Of a DNA stretch of 64,000 nucleotides, positions 55,112-63,395 are shown piece by piece (positions within the stretch are counted from its first letter, which is position 1; the number at the start of each line of letters is the position of its first letter). The notes under the pieces are model-generated. The model saw only the letters and a list, made by a program, of their open reading frames with translations, did no database searches and was not told the origin of the DNA. The DNA comes from Pseudomonas mandelii (GTDB taxonomy: Bacteria; Pseudomonadota; Gammaproteobacteria; Pseudomonadales; Pseudomonadaceae). Both the position numbers and the translations under genes were made by a program. The DNA lies in contig NZ_JAMYDU010000004.1 in the NCBI RefSeq assembly GCF_024138395.1, positions 372,001 through 436,000 of the forward strand. Direction: 5' to 3'.

Positions 55112-56533
55112 TTAACGCGTGGAGCGCTCATTGATCGAGCTCGCTGCTTGAAACAGGATTTGTGCGACGAAATCTATTTCCTGTTCGGTAATGATCAGCG
55201 GCGGCAAGAAGCGTACGGTCGCACCGTGGCGGCCGCCGAGCTCGACGATCAAACCGTGCTTCAGGCAAGCCTGCTGGAAGGCCTTGGCCCGGACCGCGTC
55301 TACCGGCGGGTGCCCCTGTACGTCGAGGGCGCCTTGCGGGTCGACGATTTCCATGCCGAGCATCAAACCACGACCGCGAACATCGCCAATCCAGGCGAAT
55401 TCGCTTTGCAGCATCTGTAACTGCTTACGCAGATGCGCGCCAGCGGTTTCGGCGTGTGCCACCAAGCCTTGATCGCGGATGAAGCGCAAGGTCGCGGTGC
55501 CAGCGGCCATTGCCAGTTGATTGCCACGGAACGTGCCGGCGTGGGCACCCGGTTGCCAGACATCCAGCGAATCGTTGTAGACCATCACCGACAGCGGCAG
55601 ACCGCCGCCGATGGCTTTGGACAGGGTGATGACATCCGGCGTGATGCCGGACTGCTCGAAACCGAACATCCGGCCGCTGCGGGCGATGCCGCATTGGATC
55701 TCGTCAACGATCAGCGGAATTCCGTGGGCCTTGGTCAATCGACGAAGCTCCTGAAGCCAGCGGTCCGGCGCGGCAATCACCCCGCCCTCACCCTGAATCG
55801 GTTCCAGGATCATTGCCGCCGGCGCGGTCACACCGCTTTCCGGGTCGTTGAGCAAATGTTCGAGGTAACGCACGTTCAAGGTCACACCCTGATCGCCGGC
55901 CACACCGAACGGGCAACGGTAATCATGGGGAAACGGCAGGCGCTGAACACCTGGCATAAGGGCACCGAGCGCATTTTTCGGTGACAGGTTACCGCTGATG
56001 GAAAGTGTCCCCAGCGTCATGCCGTGGTAAGCCCCTTCAAAGGCCAGTACCGAATGGCGTCCGGTGGCGGTGCGGGTCAGCTTCAGCGCTGCTTCGACTG
56101 CGTCGGCCCCGCTTGGGCCGCAAAACTGTATGCGTGCATTACGCGCGAATTCTGTAGGCAAACAGCCAAAGATTTCTTGTACGAAGGCGTCCTTGACCGG
56201 GGTCATTAGGTCCAGGGTATGCATTGGCACACCCGCGGCCATGACCTGGGTGATGGCTTCAATAATCACTGGATGGTTGTGGCCCAGCGCCAAGGTACCG
56301 GCGCCGGCCAGGCAATCAACGAACACTTGTCCGCGACTGTCCTGCACATAAATACCATGGGCTCGTTCGAGCACAAGCGGAATGCGCCGAGGGTAACTGC
56401 GGGCGTTGGATTCCTGCTGTTGCTGACGTTCCAGCATCGGCGTCGGATCAAGGCAGTAAGGGCTCGACAGACCGGTGTGCAACAGGCGTAGCTGTGGCGC
56501 GCCACCCGACGTGACATTCGAAAAAGCACTCAT
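55112..56533 (-). CDS. Diaminobutyrate-2-oxoglutarate aminotransferase (PvdH-like)
   Basis: 473-aa class III PLP aminotransferase. The cofactor lysine is Lys306 (LSKAIGGGLPLS), with DEIQCGIARSGRMFGFEQ before it. The sequence and length match PvdH of pyoverdine synthesis (about 469 aa), which makes L-2,4-diaminobutyrate from aspartate semialdehyde. The ATG at 56533 follows CTGGAGGAAATC. Diaminobutyrate is a building block of corrugatin-type siderophores, consistent with the neighbouring NRPS gene. A main pvdH copy elsewhere in the genome is likely. Confidence 0.88.
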   Translation of the reverse strand: MSAFSNVTSGGAPQLRLLHTGLSSPYCLDPTPMLERQQQQESNARSYPRRIPLVLERAHGIYVQDSRGQVFVDCLAGAGTLALGHNHPVIIEAITQVMAAGVPMHTLDLMTPVKDAFVQEIFGCLPTEFARNARIQFCGPSGADAVEAALKLTRTATGRHSVLAFEGAYHGMTLGTLSISGNLSPKNALGALMPGVQRLPFPHDYRCPFGVAGDQGVTLNVRYLEHLLNDPESGVTAPAAMILEPIQGEGGVIAAPDRWLQELRRLTKAHGIPLIVDEIQCGIARSGRMFGFEQSGITPDVITLSKAIGGGLPLSVMVYNDSLDVWQPGAHAGTFRGNQLAMAAGTATLRFIRDQGLVAHAETAGAHLRKQLQMLQSEFAWIGDVRGRGLMLGMEIVDPQGALDVQGHPPVDAVRAKAFQQACLKHGLIVELGGRHGATVRFLPPLIITEQEIDFVAQILFQAASSINERSTR

Positions 56534-56571
56534 GATTTCCTCCAGGGAGGCTGGGTTTGGAAGGGAACGGG

Positions 56572-56635
56572 GCTGCCTGAATACGAACGTCTCAGGCAGC
56601 GACAACCTTGAACGCGGGGAGCCTGCCTCCCCGCG
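56572..56635. other. Two tandem hairpins between TonB receptor and aminotransferase genes
   Basis: Inverted repeats GCTGCCTGA/TCAGGCAGC (56572-56600) and CGCGGGGAG/CTCCCCGCG (56613-56635) lie in the 112-bp gap. There is no T-run in either direction, so they may attenuate or process the TonB-receptor transcript instead of ending it. Confidence 0.5.
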
Positions 56636-56645
56636 ACCATGGGGG

Positions 56646-58706
56646 TTACATGTCGTAACGCAGAACCAGACCCACTGTGCGCGGGGCACCGACATCGATG
56701 ATGTCGCCGCTGCGGTTGTTGGTGATGTATTCCTTGTCGAAGGCATTTTTCACGTAACCGGATACGGCGATGTTCTTGGTGATCTTGTACTCGGCGTTGA
56801 AGTTGGCCAGCCAGTAAGCGTCGCTCTTGCGCTCATCAGTGACTTGACCCGCGTCATCGAACTCGTACTCCGACGGCGCGGTGCTCTGGTAAATGACGTC
56901 GGTGTTCAGGGTCAACCGGTCATTCCAGCGATAGGTACCGCCCAGCGACATCTTGTACTTGGGCGAATAGAGAAAGCTCTCGCCACTCATGTCCCTGCCA
57001 TCGCCCGTGACGAAGTCCTTGTACTTGCCATCGGTAACGGAGGCACCGGCCGTCAGGGTCAGCTGTTCGGTGAAGTCCTTCTCGACGGAGACTTCAAGGC
57101 CCTTGATGTCACTGCGCCCGGCGTTGAACACGTGAACGAACTCGGTGTTCGGATCCAGCACACTGACCTGCTGGTCTTTCCAGTCGGTGTAGTACAGGTT
57201 GGCGCGGGTACGCAGGGTCTGGTCGAAGAACGAGCCGCGGTAGGACAGCTCGTAGTTGGTGGTGTATTCCGGATCGTAAGCTTCGTGACCGGTACCGGTA
57301 CGCACGTTGACGCCACCGCCGCGATAGCCTTTCTGCACCATAAAGCCTACGTACTGATTAGCAGCCAGTTCATAGTCGATACCCAGCTTCGGCAATACGG
57401 CATCGAACGACTTGCTGGTTTTGCCCGAGGTGGAGAAGTCGTCCTGTTCGATATCGGTGTCGTTCTTCTCGTGGTCGTAGCGCAGCCCGGTGATCAGTGT
57501 CCAGCGCGGGGCGAACGTCCAGTTGATTTCACCGAACACCGCCTTGTTTTCTATCGTCGTATCGCCCTTGACGGTGCCGACCAGTTCGTTGTCAAACAAC
57601 AGCCGGTCGTGGAAGTTGTTGGTGTTGTGGCCGTAGTAGACACCCGCGAAGCTCTTCACCGTGTCACCGGTGTAGTTCAGGCGCAGCTCCTGACTGAACA
57701 GATCACCATCCTGCTTGCGCAGAACGACCTCGTTGGCATCGGCTGTCTGGTCGAAGTCCAGACGGGAGTCATAGTCCGAACGGGTATTGGCGGTGAGGCT
57801 GGTAATGGACCAGTTGTCGTCCAGGCGGTAATCCACCTTGGCGCTGACGGTGTCTTGTTCGAGTTTGTCGTAAGCCTTGGTGTCGGACGACACGTCGTAA
57901 TAGCGGACCTTGCCGTTTTCGCGCATGACCGAGTTGTCGCCCTTGCGGCTTTCACCATGGGCGTAAGTCAGCAGCACATCCAGATCGTCGTTCGGCAGGA
58001 TCAGCAGTTTGCCACGGGCGTTGTAGGTGCGGGTCGGGTTGGCGTCATTATCGAGTGCGATGTTGTCTATGTAACCGTCGCCGTCCTGGTAATCCACCGC
58101 AATACGACCGGCGATCTTGTCATCGACGATCGCGCCACCCCCGGCAAGCGCCCCTCCGCTCTCACCGTAGTTGCCCATGTTGCCCTGTAATGAAAGGCTC
58201 GGTTCGAAAGTCGGGTTCTTGGTCTGGATGACGACCGCACCGGCCAGCGAGTTGCGGCCCTGGGTAGTGGACTGCGGACCGAGGAACACTTCGACCTGCT
58301 CGACGTCCCACAGCGGCATCGGGCTGAGGGTCAGTGCGCGGTTCGGCTGCACGGCGCCATCGACGAACACCGAAACCGCACCGTTGAGCGTGGCCGGGCC
58401 CTGGTCTTCGAAACCGGATACCGGCACGCCTCGAATACCCCAGTTCTCGTTGCCGGACTGGTTGTAGACACCCGGCGTACGGGCGAACACATCAACCAGG
58501 TCGTGGTCCTCTTTCTCGCGCAGTTGCTTGCCGGTCACCACAACGACACTCGACTGGGTTTTCTCCAGGGAGCGGTTGATTTTTTCACCCGTCACCGTGA
58601 TCGGGGCGATCTCCATTGTGTTCGACTGCTCGGCCGCCCATGCACTGTTAGCCAGGCAGACCGCCGAACCCACAGCCAACGCAATTGTGTTCTTTTTGAA
58701 ATTCAC
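56646..58706 (-). CDS. TonB-dependent siderophore receptor
   Basis: 686-aa outer-membrane receptor. The signal peptide is at about 1-25 (LAVGSAVCLANSAWA), followed by a TonB-box-like start (IAPITVTGEK), a plug domain (about 45-165, VDVFARTPGVYNQSGNENWG) and a 22-strand barrel ending in aromatic-type GLVLRYDM. There is no N-terminal signalling domain, so it is not a FecA-type transducer. The start is GTG 58706, with GGGAGCGGGGC before it. A Fur-box-like site lies about 105 bp upstream. It is presumably the receptor for the siderophore made by the divergent NRPS genes. Confidence 0.92.
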   Translation of the reverse strand: MNFKKNTIALAVGSAVCLANSAWAAEQSNTMEIAPITVTGEKINRSLEKTQSSVVVVTGKQLREKEDHDLVDVFARTPGVYNQSGNENWGIRGVPVSGFEDQGPATLNGAVSVFVDGAVQPNRALTLSPMPLWDVEQVEVFLGPQSTTQGRNSLAGAVVIQTKNPTFEPSLSLQGNMGNYGESGGALAGGGAIVDDKIAGRIAVDYQDGDGYIDNIALDNDANPTRTYNARGKLLILPNDDLDVLLTYAHGESRKGDNSVMRENGKVRYYDVSSDTKAYDKLEQDTVSAKVDYRLDDNWSITSLTANTRSDYDSRLDFDQTADANEVVLRKQDGDLFSQELRLNYTGDTVKSFAGVYYGHNTNNFHDRLLFDNELVGTVKGDTTIENKAVFGEINWTFAPRWTLITGLRYDHEKNDTDIEQDDFSTSGKTSKSFDAVLPKLGIDYELAANQYVGFMVQKGYRGGGVNVRTGTGHEAYDPEYTTNYELSYRGSFFDQTLRTRANLYYTDWKDQQVSVLDPNTEFVHVFNAGRSDIKGLEVSVEKDFTEQLTLTAGASVTDGKYKDFVTGDGRDMSGESFLYSPKYKMSLGGTYRWNDRLTLNTDVIYQSTAPSEYEFDDAGQVTDERKSDAYWLANFNAEYKITKNIAVSGYVKNAFDKEYITNNRSGDIIDVGAPRTVGLVLRYDM

Positions 58707-58809
58707 GCCCCGCTCCCATCCGACAGATATTTTTTGTTTTTTCCGGCCGGTCAAATGCTCATTCGGGCCAGCGGGGCGGAGTCTAATCCAAAAAAAAACT
58801 TAAAGGAAT

Positions 58810-58828
58810 AATATTGATAATCTATCTC
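58810..58828. promoter_or_regulatory. Fur-box-like site in divergent promoter region
   Basis: AATATTGATAATCTATCTC matches 14 of 19 positions of the consensus GATAATGATAATCATTATC, including an exact TGATAATC core. It lies between the TonB receptor gene and the plus-strand hydroxylase-FAAL unit, so it could control both under iron limitation. Confidence 0.75.
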
Positions 58829-58966
58829 ATTAACATCTAATATGCCGCCGTGTATTAGAGCGAATACATTTCAGTCGAACTCTGCAACGGCGGCCTCTGC
58901 CCTGTTTCCAAGGTCTGCCCAAGCCGCCCGACTGGCCGAATAAAGATAAAAAAGGATGTGCAAAGG

Positions 58967-59944
58967 ATGACCTCAATCGAACACCCGAGCAGGCGTTCCG
59001 AGCCTTTCCCCATTGCTCCAGCGGATGTCAACGAGCAGTCGTTACCCATGTTGGTGCAGGCGACGCCGGGACAGTCGATTCATGATCTCGACCCGTCAGT
59101 TCGCGACACGTTGCCCCACGCGCTGACCACCACGGGTGGCGTGCTGTTTCGAGGATTCACTGTCGCCACACCTATCGACTTCAAGCGCTTCGCCGCCAGT
59201 TTCGGCGCACCGCTGGCAAGTTACGAATTTGGTTCTACGCCTCGCAGCAAGGTCTTCGCCGGTGTCTATAGCTCTACCGAGTACCCGGCCCATCAATTCA
59301 TTCCCTTGCACAACGAGCAGGCCTACACCCGGCCGTGGCCGTCGCGAATCTGGTTCCACTGCATCAAGGCCAGCGAAACCGGTGGCGAAACCCCGATCGC
59401 TGACAGCCGTCTGATCTACCAGCGCATGCCCGCCGAGATCCGCGAACTGTTCGCCAGTCGCGAGTTGCTCTATGTACGTAACTACAGCGGCGCGCTGGAT
59501 CTGCCGTGGCAGAAAGTGTTCAACACCCAAGACCGTGCCCAGGTCGAACGCTATTGCCGGGACAACGACATCGAGTGGGAATGGAAAGCCGACGGCGACC
59601 TGCGTACACGTCAGCGTTGCGCGGCCGTGCTGCAGCATCCCGATACGGGTGAGTGGGTCTGGTTCAATCAGGCGCACCTGTTTCATGTCTCGGCCATCGA
59701 GCCGGGCGTGCGCGCCAGCCTGCTCGCCGCGGTGGGCGAAGAAAACCTGCCCCGCCATGTTTACTTCGGCGACGGCTCGGCGATTCCCGATGAGGTGCTC
59801 GACACCGTGCGCGAGGTCTATCGCCAGACCGCCCTCAGTTTCCCCTGGCAGCCCGGCGACATCCTGATGCTCGACAATCGACTGGTCGCACACGGCCGCA
59901 ATCCTTACACCGGTGACCGCAAAGTCATCGTTGCCATGGCGTGA
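58967..59944 (+). CDS. SyrP/TauD-like Fe(II)/2-oxoglutarate hydroxylase 1
   Basis: 325-aa TauD-family dioxygenase of the SyrP type, which hydroxylates an amino acid (typically aspartate) tethered to an NRPS carrier protein. The iron ligands are visible as His115 and Glu117 (LHNEQAYT) and a distal His309 (VAHGRNPY), with Arg318 for 2-oxoglutarate. The presence of Glu instead of Asp at the second ligand resembles SyrP. The ATG at 58967 has AAAGGA about 10 bp ahead; a GTG at 58958 is possible. It overlaps the FAAL gene start (GTGA), so it is coupled to it. Confidence 0.9.
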   Translation: MTSIEHPSRRSEPFPIAPADVNEQSLPMLVQATPGQSIHDLDPSVRDTLPHALTTTGGVLFRGFTVATPIDFKRFAASFGAPLASYEFGSTPRSKVFAGVYSSTEYPAHQFIPLHNEQAYTRPWPSRIWFHCIKASETGGETPIADSRLIYQRMPAEIRELFASRELLYVRNYSGALDLPWQKVFNTQDRAQVERYCRDNDIEWEWKADGDLRTRQRCAAVLQHPDTGEWVWFNQAHLFHVSAIEPGVRASLLAAVGEENLPRHVYFGDGSAIPDEVLDTVREVYRQTALSFPWQPGDILMLDNRLVAHGRNPYTGDRKVIVAMA

Positions 59945-62900
59945 ATACCACCATGTTCTCATTCAATCACTGGATCGAAGTACTGGAGGCCAATGCCCGG
60001 CACTTCCCGCAGCGTGCGGCCCTGCACTTCTTGCCGGACGGCGTCGAAATCGGCGAAACCCTGACCTTTGCCCAATTGCACGAACAGAGCCAGTCGCTGG
60101 CGGTGGCACTGCAGGCGCGCTATGCGCCGGGTGATCGTGTGCTGTTGATGTTGCCCAGCAGCCTCGACTACGCCCGTGCGTTCTGTGCCTGTTTGTATGC
60201 CGGCCTGATCGCCGTGCCGTTGTTCCCGCCACCGTCACGCAAACCGCGCCACCTGGATCGCGTGCGCAACGTCGTGGTGGATGCACAGCCGGCCCTGATT
60301 CTGGCACCCGCGGATCATTGCCAGGGTTTGCTTGAACTGGTGGAAGGCAAGGTCGACGTGTCGACCGTTCAGGACCTCGGTCTGCCGCCGGCCAGTGAAT
60401 GGATGCGTCCGGATGTCGACGGTGCAACCGTGGCTTTTCTGCAATACACCTCGGGTTCCACCGGCACACCGAAAGGCGTTGAAGTGCGTCAGCGCAACCT
60501 GATCGCCAACGTCGAACTGATGCGCCAAGCCTATGGTTTCGATGAGCATGGCGGCATGGTCAACTGGCTGCCGCTGTACCACGACATGGGTTTGATCGGT
60601 GGCATGCTGGCCCCGCTTTACAGCGGCATGCCCTGCTACCTGATGGCTTCACAGACTTTCGTCAACGCGCCGTCGACCTGGCTTCAGGCGTTGAGCCGCT
60701 ACCGCGCTACCGCCAGTTTTGCCCCCAATTTCGCCTATGCCCTGTGCAACCGGGTGGTCAGCGACAACCTGATCGCCCAGCTCGACTTGAGTGCCTGGCA
60801 GCACGCAATCAACGGCGCCGAGCCGATCCACCCTGGCACCCTCGAAGCCTTCGCTCAGCGCTTTGCCGCTTGCAGTCTCAACCCTTTGGCAATCAGCCCC
60901 GGTTATGGCCAGGCCGAAGCCACGCTGTGCGTCAGCGCCACGCCAGCCGACGCACTGCCAGTGGTGTTGCGCCTGGACAAAGCCGTGCTGGAAACCGGTC
61001 GCGTTGCGTTGGCGGCCACCGATGCCGCCGCGGTGGAGTTCGTCGCCTGCGGGTATCCGCAAGCCTTGCACAGTATTGCCATCGCCGACCCGCACAGCCA
61101 TGAGCGCTGCGCCGCCGATCGTATCGGTGAGGTCTGGCTCCGAGGTCCGAGCAACGCCGAAGCCTACTGGAAAAACCCCGAAGCCAGTCGCGAAGCCTTT
61201 GAAGCACGCATTGTCGGCGAGCCGGGCCATTACCTGCGTTCCGGCGACCTGGGCTTCATGCACGAAGGTCAGGTGGTGATCTGCGGGCGTCTCAAGGACT
61301 TGCTGATTCTCAACGGGCGCAACCTGTACCCCCACGATATCGAATTCGCCATTACCGATTCCGAGCCGGGCATTCGTACCGGGCGCATCGCCGCGTTTTC
61401 GGAAATGGACCCACTGTTGGGCCGCGAGAAACTGGTGATCGTCGCCGAGCCACAACGCAAGTTCGTCGACCCGGCGCATCACCCGGCGCTGTTTGCCTCG
61501 ATGCAAAACGCCGTGCGCGAAGCCGCCGACTGCGGCATCGATCAGATTGTGCTGGTGGAAGCCGGTACTATCCCGATGACCACCAGCGGCAAGATCGCCC
61601 GTCAAGGCGCGCGAAAACAACTGGCCGCCGGCACGTTGAGCATCATCGCCCAGAGCGGTGGGCAGACCGCACCAAACAGCGAAACCATTGCCCGCAATCA
61701 ACTGAAGCACCTCGTGGGCACGCCGCAGCGCGCGCAAACTGCTTGCCGCCAATGGCTTGAGCAAACCTTGCGCGAGGTCAATCCTTACCTTGCGGCAGAC
61801 TTCGAACTGAGCTTGATCGGCCTGGGTCTGGACTCCATCAGCGTGGCCGATTTCGCCGCCCGCCTGCACAAGGATCTGGGCTGGAACCTCGATATTCAAA
61901 GCCTGTTCGGTGAACAAACCCTGGCCGAATGGGCGCTGGCCTTGCAGGTATACCTGAGCGAGTCGGCCCCGGCGCCCAGCGCCTCGACCACCTTTGCAAA
62001 CGTCAGGCAAAGCCGCCAATCTTTCGCCCAAAGCCGTCTGTGGTTCTTGCGTCAATTGAACCCGGACGACACCCGGCATAACCTGGTGTTGCACCTGAGC
62101 CTGCAAGGTCCGATCAACGTCGAAACCCTGGCGCTACGGCTGAACACACTGGTCAACCGTCACAGCGTATTGCGTACGGTGTATCGCGACGGGGTCAATG
62201 GCCCGCAGCAACAGGTGTTGCCGGCCAGCGCCGTGCCACTGACCTGGCACGACCTGCGTAACCAGAGCGAGCCGCAGCAACAGCAAGCACTCCATGCTTG
62301 TCTGGCCAATGAACACGCCACGCCGGTTGCACTGGAAACCGGTCCGCTGCTGCGCGCGCAACTGCTCAGCCGCAACGACGAGCGACACGACCTGCTACTG
62401 ACCCTGCACCACATCGCGTTCGACGGCCGCTCGGCGCAAGTGTTGCTGGCGGAACTGGCCGGTGTCACCCCTACCGACCAACCAGTGCAGTACCTGGATT
62501 TCGCTCACTGGGAAGCCGAACACTGGAGCGAACAACGTATTGCTGCCGAACAGGACTTCTGGCGTGAGCATCTGGCGCATGTGCCTCAAACCCTCGACTT
62601 GGGTGGCAGCGGCCAGACTCAAGGCGAGCACAGTCTGAAATTCACCGTGCCTCAAGCCACCTGCGAACACCTGGCAGCCACGGCCCGCGAGCAAGGCATG
62701 ACGCTGTTCATGCTGTTACTGACGAGCTATCAACTGGTGCTCAAGCAATTGGGTGGCCAAGAGCAATTTCTGCTGGGTACCGATGTCAGCGGCCGGCCGT
62801 TGGCGGAACACAATGACGTCATCGGTTTCTTCGTCAACCAGTTGACCCTGCGCTGCGACCTGCGCGGCGAGCCGACCCTGGCCGGTTTTCTTGAGCGGGT

Positions 62901-63378
62901 CCGCGATGGCGCGCGGCAGGCTTACGCCCATCAGGGCCTGCCTTTCGACCTGGTGGTGTCGGCACTGGCACCGGAGCGCCGTCCCGGTCACTCGCCGCTG
63001 TTCCAGGTCAAGCTCAACTACCAACCATCGCGGGTAACACCGACCGATATCGCCGGTGCGCACATGACCGCGCTGGATGTGGCGCAGGCACCGGGCGATT
63101 TCCACCTGGTGCTCGATCTGGTGCATGGCGCCGAAGGCATCGATGCAACCCTCAAATACCGCGGCGACTGCTTCGATCAGGATCGCGCCTTGCGCCTGCA
63201 ACTTCTGTGGACGCGCCTGTTGGGAGAAACCCGCAACCTGCTGGACGAGCCGCTGCCGGCACTGGCCGAACGCCTCGGCGCATGGGATCGAACGTTTCAG
63301 CGCGAACGTCAGCAGTCCCAAGCGCTGGCCGGGCGCAGTCAGCTGATGCAAACCAAACGTCGCTCCTTGACCCTTTAA
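59941..63378 (+). CDS. NRPS loading protein: fatty acyl-AMP ligase-ACP-condensation
   Basis: 1145 aa. Residues about 1-580 are a FAAL-type adenylation domain (FLQYTSGSTGTPKGVE near 161-176, NWLPLYHDMGLIGG near 210-223, SGDLGFMH near 435). An acyl carrier domain at about 590-670 has phosphopantetheine Ser632 (LGLDSIS). A condensation domain at about 680-1110 has the HHxxxDG motif (His823-His824, Asp828). There is no amino-acid adenylation or thioesterase domain, so it activates a fatty acid, loads it and joins it to the first amino acid held by the next NRPS. The GTG at 59941 overlaps the hydroxylase stop; an ATG at 59953 is an alternative. Confidence 0.92.
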   Translation: MNTTMFSFNHWIEVLEANARHFPQRAALHFLPDGVEIGETLTFAQLHEQSQSLAVALQARYAPGDRVLLMLPSSLDYARAFCACLYAGLIAVPLFPPPSRKPRHLDRVRNVVVDAQPALILAPADHCQGLLELVEGKVDVSTVQDLGLPPASEWMRPDVDGATVAFLQYTSGSTGTPKGVEVRQRNLIANVELMRQAYGFDEHGGMVNWLPLYHDMGLIGGMLAPLYSGMPCYLMASQTFVNAPSTWLQALSRYRATASFAPNFAYALCNRVVSDNLIAQLDLSAWQHAINGAEPIHPGTLEAFAQRFAACSLNPLAISPGYGQAEATLCVSATPADALPVVLRLDKAVLETGRVALAATDAAAVEFVACGYPQALHSIAIADPHSHERCAADRIGEVWLRGPSNAEAYWKNPEASREAFEARIVGEPGHYLRSGDLGFMHEGQVVICGRLKDLLILNGRNLYPHDIEFAITDSEPGIRTGRIAAFSEMDPLLGREKLVIVAEPQRKFVDPAHHPALFASMQNAVREAADCGIDQIVLVEAGTIPMTTSGKIARQGARKQLAAGTLSIIAQSGGQTAPNSETIARNQLKHLVGTPQRAQTACRQWLEQTLREVNPYLAADFELSLIGLGLDSISVADFAARLHKDLGWNLDIQSLFGEQTLAEWALALQVYLSESAPAPSASTTFANVRQSRQSFAQSRLWFLRQLNPDDTRHNLVLHLSLQGPINVETLALRLNTLVNRHSVLRTVYRDGVNGPQQQVLPASAVPLTWHDLRNQSEPQQQQALHACLANEHATPVALETGPLLRAQLLSRNDERHDLLLTLHHIAFDGRSAQVLLAELAGVTPTDQPVQYLDFAHWEAEHWSEQRIAAEQDFWREHLAHVPQTLDLGGSGQTQGEHSLKFTVPQATCEHLAATAREQGMTLFMLLLTSYQLVLKQLGGQEQFLLGTDVSGRPLAEHNDVIGFFVNQLTLRCDLRGEPTLAGFLERVRDGARQAYAHQGLPFDLVVSALAPERRPGHSPLFQVKLNYQPSRVTPTDIAGAHMTALDVAQAPGDFHLVLDLVHGAEGIDATLKYRGDCFDQDRALRLQLLWTRLLGETRNLLDEPLPALAERLGAWDRTFQRERQQSQALAGRSQLMQTKRRSLTL

Positions 63379-63395
63379 CCGAGTTGGATGCCTTT

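Noticed and set aside
59941..63378. FAAL-ACP-C protein as a complete NRPS
   Set aside because: No amino-acid adenylation or thioesterase domain is present, and the adenylation domain is of fatty acyl-AMP ligase type.
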